Of a DNA stretch of 64,000 nt, positions 24,265-32,654 are shown piece after piece. The stretch spans positions 124,001 to 188,000 of the forward strand of contig NZ_QBUH01000002.1 in the NCBI RefSeq assembly GCF_003058195.1, written 5' to 3'. The notes beneath the pieces were generated by a model. It was not told the DNA's origin. It saw only the letters and a list, made by a program, of their open reading frames with translations, and ran no database searches. Within the stretch, counting starts at the first letter, position 1. The number at the start of each line of letters is the position of its first letter. The DNA comes from Elizabethkingia sp. YR214 (GTDB taxonomy: Bacteria; Bacteroidota; Bacteroidia; Flavobacteriales; Weeksellaceae). The translations under genes were made by a program, and so were the position numbers.

Positions 24265-24310
24265 GTATTAAATTGAATAGCCCAGCCTGGTGTGCTATTC
24301 AATTTAATAC
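24265..24310. repeat. 17-bp perfect inverted repeat after the OLD-type gene
   Basis: GTATTAAATTGAATAGC (24265-24281) and its exact complement GCTATTCAATTTAATAC (24294-24310) enclose a 12-base loop. There is no T-run, so it is not a typical terminator. It sits at the edge of the AT-rich stretch, 105 bases after the OLD stop, and may be a remnant of an inserted element or an RNA hairpin. Confidence 0.65.
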
Positions 24311-24349
24311 GGCATCACCTTATACCAATGCCAGAGGAAGAATCAGGAA

Positions 24350-24895
24350 ATGGAAGAAAGAAAAGAACTTATGGACCCCATATTAGAAACAGAAAGACTT
24401 TTGCTTAGAGAACTTACTCCTGATGATGCAAAAGATTTCTATAATTTGAATTTAAATCCGAATGTTATAAAATACACGGGAGATAAGGCTTTTCGGAGTA
24501 TCGATGAAGCCAAAGAATTTTTGGAAAATTACCAGGATTATCGACTCAACGGATATGGACGTTGGGCAGTAATTAACAAAGATAATAATGAATTTTTGGG
24601 GTGGTGTGGATTAAAATATAGCAGTAGCACCAACGAAACAGATATTGGATTCCGCTTTTTTGAACAATACTGGAATAAAGGTTTTGCCACTGAAAGTGCC
24701 CGAGCATGTATTGATTATGGCTTTGAAAAACTTAAGCTTACTAGGATAGTTGGGAGAGCAATGTTGGAGAACAAAGCCTCAGTAAATGTACTAGAGAAAC
24801 TTGGTCTGCAGTATTTAGAAGAATTTGATTTTGATGGTCATAGAGGTGTAATCTATAAAATAGAAAGTAGGCTCCTCGGTACTATAAATTATTGA
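24350..24895 (+). CDS. GNAT family N-acetyltransferase (RimJ/RimL-like)
   Basis: Acetyltransferase of 181 aa of the Acetyltransf_3 type. LETERLLLRELTPDDAKDFYNLN is the standard N-terminus. The core includes GRWAVINKDNNEFLGWCGLKY, the acetyl-CoA loop region DIGFRFFEQYWNKGFATESARACIDYGFEKL (about 100-130) and ENKASVNVLEKLGLQYLEE near the end. Such proteins modify ribosomal proteins or small molecules; the target is unknown. An internal ATG seven codons later is an alternative start. Downstream lies the palindromic repeat at 24984. Confidence 0.9.
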   Translation: MEERKELMDPILETERLLLRELTPDDAKDFYNLNLNPNVIKYTGDKAFRSIDEAKEFLENYQDYRLNGYGRWAVINKDNNEFLGWCGLKYSSSTNETDIGFRFFEQYWNKGFATESARACIDYGFEKLKLTRIVGRAMLENKASVNVLEKLGLQYLEEFDFDGHRGVIYKIESRLLGTINY

Positions 24896-24983
24896 TGCAG
24901 GATTATTTTTATCATTTTGTTATTTAGGAAATTTAGCAAACAATACAAAGAGTTACTTCATAATTGAAAATGTCATAAGAAAA

Positions 24984-25014
24984 GCCTTGTCAAAGTTTCA
25001 AACTTTGACAAGGC
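24984..25014. repeat. Dispersed palindromic repeat, copy 2
   Basis: Arms GCCTTGTCAAAGTTT and AAACTTTGACAAGGC are perfectly complementary (15 bp) around a central C. It lies between the convergent GNAT and DUF1304 genes, so it may also stop transcription from both sides, although no T-run is present. Confidence 0.75.
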
Positions 25015-25038
25015 TAAATATATAGTATAATGAACAAT

Positions 25039-25407
25039 TTATCTCGAAAGCAGTACAAATACAAGAGCTAGCAATGCCGGAACAGCCTGTACAAAAAAGA
25101 TCTTTTTACTGGCCGTAACAGCACCGAAGATTCCGGCCACAGCTACACAACCCAGAAAGAATAAACGTACATTATTACTCCATTCCGGATTTTCTATAAG
25201 AAATGACCAGATTAGACCAGCCACCAGAAAGCCATTGTATAAGCCCTGATTAGCAGCCAAACCTTTGGTAGGTTTGAACAAATCATGAGGTAAAGCGCGC
25301 CCAAAGGCTTTTTTACCAGCCGTTTCCCATGCAAACATTTCCATCCACAAAATATACAAATGTTCTATTGCTACAATAGCAGTAAGGATAATAGCGATGA
25401 TCTGCAT
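25039..25407 (-). CDS. DUF1304 family membrane protein
   Basis: Small integral membrane protein of 122 aa with four predicted helices. Recognised as DUF1304 by AIVAIEHLYILWMEMFAWETAGKKAF, the ANQGLYNGFLVAGLIW block and GIFGAVTASKKIFFVQAVPALLAL. Function is unknown. It is the third gene of the ohrR-ohr operon (10 bases after the ohr stop), so it is probably induced by organic peroxides; DUF1304 genes are often found beside such regulators. Confidence 0.9.
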   Translation of the reverse strand: MQIIAIILTAIVAIEHLYILWMEMFAWETAGKKAFGRALPHDLFKPTKGLAANQGLYNGFLVAGLIWSFLIENPEWSNNVRLFFLGCVAVAGIFGAVTASKKIFFVQAVPALLALVFVLLSR

Positions 25408-25417
25408 TTCTTTGGTA

Positions 25418-25840
25418 TTAATTGTTAGATACTGTAAGTTTTACCTCTATATTTCCTCTTGTTGCATTAGAATATGGACATACCTGATGTGCTTTTTCAA
25501 TCAGATTCTGTGCTTCTTCCAATGTAACTCCCGGTATGTTTGCATGAAGCTCAGCTTCCAAACCAAATCCACCATTTTCAATCTGGCCGATACCTACTTT
25601 TGCCGTTACTGTTGTTTCACCAGTTTTAATCTTTGCTGTCTTTATCACCAGATTAAGAGCACTGTCAAAACATGCTGCATAGCCAGCTGCAAATAACATT
25701 TCCGGGTTGGCATATTCATCATTGGCTCCGCCTAAGGCTTTTGGATAACGTACTTCCAGATCTAAAACTCCGTTGTCACTTTTTACATGTCCGTTTCTTC
25801 CGCCGGTGGCCGCAGCACCTATGGTATACAATGTTTTCAT
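25418..25840 (-). CDS. ohr: Organic hydroperoxide resistance protein (Ohr)
   Basis: Ohr/OsmC-family thiol peroxidase of 140 aa that reduces fatty-acid and other organic hydroperoxides using lipoylated partners. Both catalytic cysteines are present: FAAGYAACFDSAL (about 57) and the C-terminal QVCPYSNATRGNIEV (about 121). The N-terminus LYTIGAAATGGRNGHVKS and LDLEVRYPKALGG are the Ohr rather than OsmC pattern. It starts 4 bases after the ohrR stop, which is typical genetic linkage, and is controlled by the operator at 26303-26336. Confidence 0.96.
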   Translation of the reverse strand: MKTLYTIGAAATGGRNGHVKSDNGVLDLEVRYPKALGGANDEYANPEMLFAAGYAACFDSALNLVIKTAKIKTGETTVTAKVGIGQIENGGFGLEAELHANIPGVTLEEAQNLIEKAHQVCPYSNATRGNIEVKLTVSNN

Positions 25841-25844
25841 TTTT

Positions 25845-26279
25845 TTACTGATTTAAAGTTGTTAATATTTTTTCGATTGTTTTTTTTAATTGCATAAGTT
25901 CTTCCTGAGGAACTTTCATATCTTCAAAAAGTTGCTTCGGAACGCTGGCCGCTATTTTTTGGAGGTTTTCACCTTCAGAGGTCAGTTTTATTTTTACAAT
26001 TCGTTCATCCTCTTTGCTTCTTTCCCGGATAACTAATTTTTTTTGTTCCAGACGCTTTAGTAATGGTGTAAGCGTACCGCTGTCCAGGTATAGCTTTTCT
26101 CCTAACTGAGAAACGGATTGTTCCCGATGTTCCCATAGCACCAATAGTACCAGATACTGCGGATAAGTTACATCCAGTTTGTCCAAAAGCGGACGGTATC
26201 GGTTTATGATTTCCTTGGAAAGTGCATATACCGGAAAACATATCTGATTGTCTAGCTTTAGTTGTTGCAGGTTTTTCAT
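25845..26279 (-). CDS. ohrR: OhrR-type MarR family peroxide-sensing repressor
   Basis: MarR repressor of 144 aa. The N-terminus LKLDNQICFPVYALSKEIINRY holds the reactive cysteine (about 15) that senses organic peroxides in OhrR proteins. The winged helix has VSQLGEKLYLDSGTLTPLLKRLEQKKLV (about 55-82) and the wing RSKEDERIVKIKLTSEG. No second cysteine is visible near the C-terminus, so it may be a one-Cys type. It is the first gene of the ohrR-ohr-DUF1304 operon and is autoregulated through the palindrome just upstream. Confidence 0.94.
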   Translation of the reverse strand: MKNLQQLKLDNQICFPVYALSKEIINRYRPLLDKLDVTYPQYLVLLVLWEHREQSVSQLGEKLYLDSGTLTPLLKRLEQKKLVIRERSKEDERIVKIKLTSEGENLQKIAASVPKQLFEDMKVPQEELMQLKKTIEKILTTLNQ

Positions 26280-26295
26280 TTCTTAATTTCTTATA

Positions 26296-26336
26296 CAAAT
26301 TTATCAAAATTAAATTGCACACAATTTAATTTTGAT
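26296..26336 (-). promoter_or_regulatory. ohrR promoter and OhrR operator
   Basis: TCAAAATTAAATTG (26304-26317) and CAATTTAATTTTGA (26322-26335) form a perfect 14-bp inverted repeat (15 with flanking A/T) around CACA. The site closely resembles the known OhrR operator type built from AATTAAATTG halves. On the minus strand it fills the gap between TTG (26324-26322) and the -7 box TAAATTTG (26303-26296), 18 bp apart, so binding would block RNA polymerase. Confidence 0.82.
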
Positions 26337-26566
26337 TATTTAATATTATTTCCCCGATTGATATTTTGTATATACTTTGTAAAATATTATTAACAGGAAG
26401 TTTATCGATCGGTAATAAGTTTCATAATTGCCGCAATTTGTTTAAATAATTAATGTTGTGGTTATTTTACTTTTGCTTTACATCGATAAAGCATAAAGTA
26501 ATACAAAACATAGATGTGAAAAATTAAATGAGAATAATTAAATTTGATTAATAACAAAAATACAAT

Positions 26567-27229
26567 ATGAAACTAAAGGTCATTATAACCGGAGCAACAG
26601 GAATGGTAGGCGAGGGAGTATTACAGGAAAGTATCAGTAACCCTAATGTCGAAAAAATTCTTTTAATTAACCGTAAGCCTAGCGGTTATACCCATCCAAA
26701 GGTTGAAGAAATATTGCACAGTGATTTTAGTAATATCTCAGCATTGACTAGTCAGGTTGAAGGATATGATGCCTGTTTTTTCTGCCTTGGAGTTTCTTCT
26801 ATAGGAATGAATGAAGAACAATATACCAAAGTTACTTATAATCTGACATTGGGATTTGCTAAAACTATGGCAGAAGTTAATCCTCAGATGACCTTTTGCT
26901 ATGTTTCCGGTGCCAGCACAGACAGCACCGAGAAAGGAAAGCAAATGTGGGCACGTGTGAAGGGTAAAACTGAAAATGATCTGATGAAACTTCCATTCAA
27001 AGGTGTTTACAATTTTCGTCCAGGTTTTATGAAACCCGCCAAAGGAGCTAAGAATATAAAAGGGTTTTTCAAATTCATCAATGCAATTTATCCAGCTCTA
27101 AGGGCTATAAACTCAACTTATTTCCTTACTCTGGAAGAAGTTGGAAAAGCGATGATTAATGCTGCATTGCGTGGCTATCCAAAACATGTATTGGAAGTAG
27201 GTGATATTAAGAAACTCTCAATTGGATAA
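26567..27229 (+). CDS. NAD(P)H-binding / epimerase-like protein (atypical SDR)
   Basis: Rossmann-fold protein of 220 aa. It has an N-terminal dinucleotide motif KVIITGATGMVGEGVLQE (G-x-x-G-x-x-G), ILLINRKPSGY, a YDACFFCLGVSSIGM turn, YVSGASTDST, and MWARVKGKTENDLMKLPFKGVYNFRPGFM, as in CC3/TIP30 or YwnB-like atypical SDRs. No classical YxxxK is evident, although an R-V-K-G-K-T-E stretch occupies a similar position. The substrate is unknown. It is followed 27 bases later by a secreted hypothetical protein, probably in the same transcript. Confidence 0.88.
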   Translation: MKLKVIITGATGMVGEGVLQESISNPNVEKILLINRKPSGYTHPKVEEILHSDFSNISALTSQVEGYDACFFCLGVSSIGMNEEQYTKVTYNLTLGFAKTMAEVNPQMTFCYVSGASTDSTEKGKQMWARVKGKTENDLMKLPFKGVYNFRPGFMKPAKGAKNIKGFFKFINAIYPALRAINSTYFLTLEEVGKAMINAALRGYPKHVLEVGDIKKLSIG

Positions 27230-27256
27230 TTTTATAATATAGTTTACCAAATAAAT

Positions 27257-28207
27257 ATGAGGAAAATATATTTATGGAGTATAAGCTTGTTTACCGTTTT
27301 AGCCGGAGCACAGGAACGTTATGAAGCTTTTGGCGTTAATAATAAATATGGTATCGTAGATATACAGAACCAAAAAGAATATGTGGCGCCTGATTACAGC
27401 GACATCAACTTATTGGTTACAGATTATCTGGCACTCCAAAATGGAAATCAGGTAAGTTTTTATTCCAGAGAAACCGGAGAAAAAACAGTATTGGAAAAAT
27501 TAAAATGGCAGAATGTTTATTTGAATGATAAGAAATATGAACATTTTCAAGATGCCAATAATAGTTACCTTATTGCTGACCGATTTAAAGAGAAAATAGT
27601 TTTACCCCGGAAATATTCGGTTGTGGGCAATCAGTTTTTTAAAGAAGGGCGAAAATATTTTGTCGGCGTTCACGATCATAAACTGGATATTTATAAGAAC
27701 TCAGATACAACAAAACCTTTAATAAAAGATGTGAATGCATCCGAATATTTTACAGATTTTTATACAAAGACCGGAACTGCAGAGGTAATGCAACTGCATA
27801 TATTCTACGGTGAGGGAATGGTAAATGTATATAATGATCATCTGAAACTGATTAAAAGCTACAAAGGAAATGCTACCGGACTGGGAGATCTTAACGATAT
27901 AATGGAAAAGGATTACAAACAGGTATTGCGACCCCCAAGTGTCAACAATGTTTTTGCCGGAGAGTTTTGGTGGAAAGGAAAATTCACAGGTGGAAAAACA
28001 AAGATTTGGAACCGAGAAAACCTTAGTAAAAGCTTTGTAATAAATGGTGATTATGGCATTTGGGATATAAAGTACAATAATCAGTGGATCGATCTTCGAA
28101 ATGAAGACAGAACAAAGCTATATAAATTTCGGGTAGATATGGAGAACAAAAAAATAATTCTTCCTCAAAAGTATCAGGAAGAGCTGTCACCTGTATTTTC
28201 AGAGTAA
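27257..28207 (+). CDS. Hypothetical secreted protein with WG-like repeat start
   Basis: Protein of 316 aa with a signal peptide (about 1-19, LFTVLAGAQ). The segment FGVNNKYGIVDIQNQKEYVAPDYSDINLL resembles one WG beta-propeller-type repeat, and a second similar unit appears near the C-terminus (NGDYGIWDIKYNNQWIDL). No catalytic motif was found. It lies between the NAD(P)H-binding gene and the bestrophin gene on the same strand. Periplasmic or surface location is likely; the function is unknown. Confidence 0.8.
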   Translation: MRKIYLWSISLFTVLAGAQERYEAFGVNNKYGIVDIQNQKEYVAPDYSDINLLVTDYLALQNGNQVSFYSRETGEKTVLEKLKWQNVYLNDKKYEHFQDANNSYLIADRFKEKIVLPRKYSVVGNQFFKEGRKYFVGVHDHKLDIYKNSDTTKPLIKDVNASEYFTDFYTKTGTAEVMQLHIFYGEGMVNVYNDHLKLIKSYKGNATGLGDLNDIMEKDYKQVLRPPSVNNVFAGEFWWKGKFTGGKTKIWNRENLSKSFVINGDYGIWDIKYNNQWIDLRNEDRTKLYKFRVDMENKKIILPQKYQEELSPVFSE

Positions 28208-28269
28208 ACATGATGAGAAACAATTAATAGAAACAGAATAAAAACACTAACAAAAAACAAAAACACACA

Positions 28270-29277
28270 ATGCACACCGGAAAACGTTTTACCCCTTTTG
28301 AATTTGCGAAATGGACGAAAAGGGATACCTTTTTAATGCTTCTTATTGCTACAGTTCCGACTATTTTATATGTTATAGGATGGAAATTTATAGGATTACC
28401 CTGGCAGCCCGTCGCTATTTTGGGAACAGCAGTAGCCTTTATTGTAGGATTTAAAAATAATGCCAGTTACAACAGAATTTGGGAAGCCCGACAGATTTAT
28501 GGTGCTATTATTAATGATAGCCGAAGCTTTGCATACTCTGTCCGGGATACGCTGGGTGGGAAAGAATCTATGGTTGTAAAAAGGATTTTCTACCGGCATT
28601 TTGCATGGCTTACAACATTGAGATTCCAGCTAAGAGAGCCACGTTCCTGGGAAAATATGAACCAGAGAAGTAATTTTGTTTATCGGGAAAGCAGATACGA
28701 AATTCCGGAACTCAACTCTAATTTGGAAGAGGAATTAAAGCACTATCTGTCCGGAGAAGAATTGCAATATATTCTTTCCAAGAAAAATAAAGCAACTCAG
28801 CTTACAGCTCTACAATCCGAAGAATTGATCCGTTTGAAAAAAGCAGGAGAGATTAATGATTTCGAATGGACACTATTACAACAGTCTATTATAAAATTTA
28901 CAGACGATCAGGGAAAGGCAGAGCGAATAAAAAACTTTCCATATCCCCGAAACTTTGCTTCCATTGCAACCTATCTGCTTTTTATTTTTGTAATATTGGC
29001 GCCCTTCGGATTGGTAAAAGAAATGGATAAACTGGGTGATGGTACCTTCATGCAAGGTTATACGGTATGGTTCAATATTCCTTTTTCAGCGATTATAGCC
29101 TGGGCATTTCACACATTGGATACGGTGGGAGAAAGTTCGGTAAATCCTTTTGAAGGAAGTGCCAATGATGTTCCGATTACCCAGATTAGCCGTACCATAG
29201 AAATTGATATGCGTGACATGCTGGATGAAAATGATCTTCCACAGCCAATTACACCTAAAAACAATATTGTACTTTAA
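28270..29277 (+). CDS. Bestrophin family ion channel
   Basis: Inner-membrane channel of 335 aa (bestrophin/UPF0187), related to Ca2+-activated chloride channels; bacterial members studied can be sodium-permeable pentamers. The first helix pair flanks TVPTILYVIGWKFIGLPWQP. The characteristic FIVGFKNNASYNRIWEARQIYGAIINDSR (about 60-85) and VWFNIPFSAIIAWAFHTLDTVGESSVNPFEGSANDVPIT (about 255-295) are conserved. It is followed 30 bases later by a CPA1 antiporter, so a joint ion-balance role is likely. Confidence 0.93.
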   Translation: MHTGKRFTPFEFAKWTKRDTFLMLLIATVPTILYVIGWKFIGLPWQPVAILGTAVAFIVGFKNNASYNRIWEARQIYGAIINDSRSFAYSVRDTLGGKESMVVKRIFYRHFAWLTTLRFQLREPRSWENMNQRSNFVYRESRYEIPELNSNLEEELKHYLSGEELQYILSKKNKATQLTALQSEELIRLKKAGEINDFEWTLLQQSIIKFTDDQGKAERIKNFPYPRNFASIATYLLFIFVILAPFGLVKEMDKLGDGTFMQGYTVWFNIPFSAIIAWAFHTLDTVGESSVNPFEGSANDVPITQISRTIEIDMRDMLDENDLPQPITPKNNIVL

Positions 29278-29307
29278 AAACAAATCACTTAATACTTTAT
29301 AAATCCG

Positions 29308-30891
29308 ATGATTGAAAATTTTGTCTTTTACCTGGGACTGGTATTAGTAATCCTGTTGGCTATTATGCTGGCAAATAAATTAAGAATTGCCTATCCCATA
29401 CTGCTGGTAGTTGCCGGGCTACTCATCAGTTTTATTCCCGGAATTCCAAAAATAAAAACAGATCCGGAACTTATCTTTATTATTTTTCTGCCTCCACTTT
29501 TGTATGAAGCAGCTTTTGCTACTTCTTGGAAAGAAATATGGAAACTGCGGCGTATTATCACCAGCTTCGCTTTTATCGTTGTATTTCTGACGGCATTGTC
29601 TGTTGCTTTTATTGCAAATGCCTATATTCCCGGATTCTCATTGGCTTTAGGTTTTGTCCTGGGCGGAATTGTTTCTCCTCCCGATGCTGTGAGTGCCGGA
29701 GCTATTCTGAAGTTTGTAAAAGTTCCTAAAAATCTGTCTACAGTGCTGGAAGGTGAAAGTTTATTCAATGATGCTTCTTCACTTATTATTTTCCGTTTCG
29801 CGATGGTAGCTGTTGCTACAGGACAATTTATCTGGCAGGATGCTGCAACCAGCTTTGGATGGATGGTTGTTGGCGGAGTAGGAGTAGGAGTATTGCTTGC
29901 TTTTATTTTTCTAAAGGTTCATAAATTATTTCCTTCTGATGTTAATATGGATACTATACTAAGTCTGGTAACACCATACATCATGTATATTGCAGCTGAA
30001 GAGATTCATGCTTCGGGGGTATTGGCAGTAGTGAGCGGTGGACTATTCCTTTCCGTAAGAAGACACGAGTTTTTCCGAACCTCCGAATCGCGCCTAAGGG
30101 GATCAAATGTCTGGGAGAGCTTTGCATTTCTGATTAACGGTATCGTTTTTCTCATTATTGGTTTGGATTTGCCAGAAATTCAGGAAGGATTGCAAAATGA
30201 AGGAGTAGGGCTTAGTGAAGCGGTTGGCTATGGAGTGGTAGTTACTGTTACTCTTATTGTTGTACGTTTTATTGCGGCCTTTGGTGCAGTTATTGTAACT
30301 CTTATTGCCCGTAATTTCATTAATGTAGCTGACCGTAATCCGGGAATGAAAGCACCTTTATTATTTGGTTGGACAGGAATGCGTGGAGTGGTTTCGCTGG
30401 CAGCAGCTTTATCTATTCCGGTACATATGGATAACGGAGAACTCTTTCCACACCGGAATCTGATACTCTTTATTACTTTTATTGTAATACTGATTACATT
30501 GATTGTACAGGGGCTTACTTTACCTGCGTTGATATGCAAGCTAAAGCTCTCACCAGATTCAGGAGACTATTTGTCGAAAGTGGAGGCAGAAGATGTTCTG
30601 AGAAAGGGAATGCGACATGCAGCTTTTACTTATCTGAATGAAAATTACAGCCATCGGAAAAGCGATAATGAATATTTCCGAAAGATGATGGATCAGTGGG
30701 AAAAAGAAGATAAAGAGGAATCTATACGCAAACTCTCTGACGAAACCAAAGAAATGTATCTGAATGCTCTGGAAGAGCAAAGAGTTTGGCTAAGAGAAGA
30801 AAATAGGAAAAATCCGCGTATGGATGAGGAATATATAAGACATTATCTGGTAAAACTGGATCTGGAAGAAGAAAGATTAAGGATTGGTTAA
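29308..30891 (+). CDS. CPA1 family Na+/H+ antiporter (NhaP-like)
   Basis: Inner-membrane cation/proton antiporter of 527 aa with about twelve helices. Diagnostic segments are FIIFLPPLLYEAAFATSWKE, GGIVSPPDAVSAGAIL, VLEGESLFNDASSLIIFRFA with the N-D pair of the ion site, and GWTGMRGVVSLAAALSIP. A charged cytosolic tail (about 420-527, rich in E/K/R) is predicted to be coiled. It forms a probable operon with the bestrophin gene. Ion specificity (Na+, K+ or Li+) cannot be read directly. Confidence 0.94.
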   Translation: MIENFVFYLGLVLVILLAIMLANKLRIAYPILLVVAGLLISFIPGIPKIKTDPELIFIIFLPPLLYEAAFATSWKEIWKLRRIITSFAFIVVFLTALSVAFIANAYIPGFSLALGFVLGGIVSPPDAVSAGAILKFVKVPKNLSTVLEGESLFNDASSLIIFRFAMVAVATGQFIWQDAATSFGWMVVGGVGVGVLLAFIFLKVHKLFPSDVNMDTILSLVTPYIMYIAAEEIHASGVLAVVSGGLFLSVRRHEFFRTSESRLRGSNVWESFAFLINGIVFLIIGLDLPEIQEGLQNEGVGLSEAVGYGVVVTVTLIVVRFIAAFGAVIVTLIARNFINVADRNPGMKAPLLFGWTGMRGVVSLAAALSIPVHMDNGELFPHRNLILFITFIVILITLIVQGLTLPALICKLKLSPDSGDYLSKVEAEDVLRKGMRHAAFTYLNENYSHRKSDNEYFRKMMDQWEKEDKEESIRKLSDETKEMYLNALEEQRVWLREENRKNPRMDEEYIRHYLVKLDLEEERLRIG

Positions 30892-31002
30892 AGTATTTTG
30901 TCAGCTTAATCGTCTTACTATTATAAAGGCTGCTTACAGTCTGTATTAAGATATAAAATATAAATTTCAAAGGCCGTATTAAAAGTGGCTGTAAATTGTA
31001 AA

Positions 31003-32049
31003 ATGAGTTTAATAAAGCAACTGGGGCAGTTCCCCGATAACGAGAGAAAAATATTTTTCGAAACATTATCCAATTATAAAAACGGGCAGTTTCATAATCT
31101 GGTTCCGACTCCGGCATTGGCTGAAGGCGAGAAAATGGGTAAAGTTTTATGGAATTTCCTAAAAACAAAATTTCCGGATACAAAACCAAAGATGGCTATT
31201 CCGTATGTGAATACTGACCTGAAGAATCTTAGTCCGGAAGAAAATGTGATGTTGTGGTTCGGGCACAGTTCTTATTTAATCCAACTGGATGGGATGACAT
31301 TTCTTACAGATCCTGTATTTAGCGGAAATGCATCTCCAATACCAGGTTCTGTAACTGCATTTGAAGGATCCAATCATTATCAGCCTGAAGATATGCCCGA
31401 GATAGATGTATTATTTATCTCACATGATCATTGGGATCATTTGGATTACAAAACGGTACAGGCGCTAAAGCCAAAGGTAAAAAAGGTAATTTGTGGTCTT
31501 GGTGTAGCACAACATTTTGAATATTGGGGTTGGGATAGAGACAGAATTATTGAAAAAAACTGGTACGACAGCATAGATCTTGGCAATGGTTTTAACGTTA
31601 CCTTGACCCCGGCCAGACATTTTTCCGGAAGGCTAACAAAGCGTAATATCTCTCTGTGGACTTCTTTTGTATTACAGACGCCTACAATGAAATTGTTTTT
31701 AGGAGGAGACAGCGGTTATGGACCGCATTTTAAAGATATAGGAAATAAATTCGGACCTTTTGATCTTGCAATACTGGAATGCGGACAATACGGAGACAAG
31801 TGGCCGTATATTCATACACTAATGGATCAGATGATGACAGAGGTGAAAGAACTCAAAGCAAAGAGTTTTATTCCCGTACACAATTCCAAATTCAAACTGG
31901 CACAGCACCCTTGGTATGAACCTTTGGAAAAGGTTACTGAATATGCGGAAGCAGAAGGTATTCCGGTTGCAACACCTAAAATAGGAGAGAAGCTAAATCT
32001 GAATGAGCTTGACAAAAAATGGGACAAATGGTGGCGGGAAATTATGTAG
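31003..32049 (+). CDS. MBL fold metallo-hydrolase (NAPE-PLD/UlaG-like)
   Basis: Metallo-beta-lactamase-fold enzyme of 348 aa. The metal motif HxHxDH is LFISHDHWDHLDY (about 130-142). WFGHSSYLIQLDGMTFLTDPVFSG precedes it and LTPARHFSGR supplies a further His; LFLGGDSGYGPHFKDIG provides the bridging Asp. The order GHSSYL, DPVF, SHDHWDHLD is that of the NAPE-PLD-like lipid phosphodiesterase/UlaG branch; the substrate is unknown. The long frame begins at GTG 30985, but ATG 31003 gives a more natural N-terminus. It is monocistronic and closed by the long hairpin at 32069. Confidence 0.88.
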   Translation: MSLIKQLGQFPDNERKIFFETLSNYKNGQFHNLVPTPALAEGEKMGKVLWNFLKTKFPDTKPKMAIPYVNTDLKNLSPEENVMLWFGHSSYLIQLDGMTFLTDPVFSGNASPIPGSVTAFEGSNHYQPEDMPEIDVLFISHDHWDHLDYKTVQALKPKVKKVICGLGVAQHFEYWGWDRDRIIEKNWYDSIDLGNGFNVTLTPARHFSGRLTKRNISLWTSFVLQTPTMKLFLGGDSGYGPHFKDIGNKFGPFDLAILECGQYGDKWPYIHTLMDQMMTEVKELKAKSFIPVHNSKFKLAQHPWYEPLEKVTEYAEAEGIPVATPKIGEKLNLNELDKKWDKWWREIM

Positions 32050-32068
32050 CCAATATTTTTTGAATATA

Positions 32069-32112
32069 ATCACGAAGGCACAAGTATTGGACTTGTGCCT
32101 TCGTGATTTTTT
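32069..32112. terminator. Strong bidirectional hairpin terminator
   Basis: ATCACGAAGGCACAAGT (32069-32085) and its exact complement (32091-32107) form a 17-bp stem with a 5-base loop, followed by T5. It lies between the convergent metallo-hydrolase and carboxymuconolactone decarboxylase-like genes. The stem is unusually long for a terminator. Confidence 0.85.
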
Positions 32113-32141
32113 AGATGTTATTAAGCTTATTTTACAGAAGG

Positions 32142-32594
32142 TTATTCACCAATATGTAAATGAGTACTAACAGCTATTCTGTTCCATGCATTGATGGTAA
32201 TAATTGCCATAATAATCTGTGCAACCTGATTTTTAGTAAAATGCTTTAATGCTTTTTGATAAGTCTCTTCGGATACTCCGTTGTTGCTTATTAGCGTTAC
32301 TTCTTCAGTCATAGCCAATACCGCCTGTTCTTCTTCAGTATACAGATAGGTAGCCTCTCTCCATGCACTTAGTACAAATATACGTTGTTGGGTTTCACCA
32401 TTTTTGATAGCATCTTTAGTATGCATATCCAGGCAATAAGCGCAATTATTGATTTGTGAAGCGCGGATTTTTATTAACTCTTTTAAAGTTTTAGATAATT
32501 CCGTTTGTGCAGTAGCTGCTTCCAAACCGTACATCGCTTTGTACAATTGTGGCTCTGTCTGAGCAATGTTGATGCGTTTTTCCATTGTTTCCAA
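32142..32594 (-). CDS. Carboxymuconolactone decarboxylase family protein (AhpD-like)
   Basis: Protein of 150 aa of the CMD/AhpD fold. The redox-active CxxC with downstream His is in RASQINNCAYCLDMHTKDAIKNG (about 46-68), the alkylhydroperoxidase-like pattern. ELIKIRASQ and the C-terminal IIMAIITINAWNRIAVST helix complete the domain. Likely a small peroxidase or disulfide-handling protein rather than a true decarboxylase. It follows a Crp/Fnr gene on the same strand (60 bases apart), a pairing that suggests regulation by it. Confidence 0.92.
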   Translation of the reverse strand: METMEKRINIAQTEPQLYKAMYGLEAATAQTELSKTLKELIKIRASQINNCAYCLDMHTKDAIKNGETQQRIFVLSAWREATYLYTEEEQAVLAMTEEVTLISNNGVSEETYQKALKHFTKNQVAQIIMAIITINAWNRIAVSTHLHIGE

Positions 32595-32654
32595 GTATTT
32601 AGTTATTGATGTTACAAAGTTGAAAAATCTGCATCTGAAAAAACTTAAGCTGGT

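Noticed and set aside
26005-26322. 105-codon frame overlapping ohrR in another frame
   Set aside because: It overlaps the ohrR coding sequence and operator; ohrR is unambiguous.
30228-30539. 103-codon antisense frame in the CPA1 antiporter gene
   Set aside because: Complement of the membrane-helix codons of the antiporter; no independent support.
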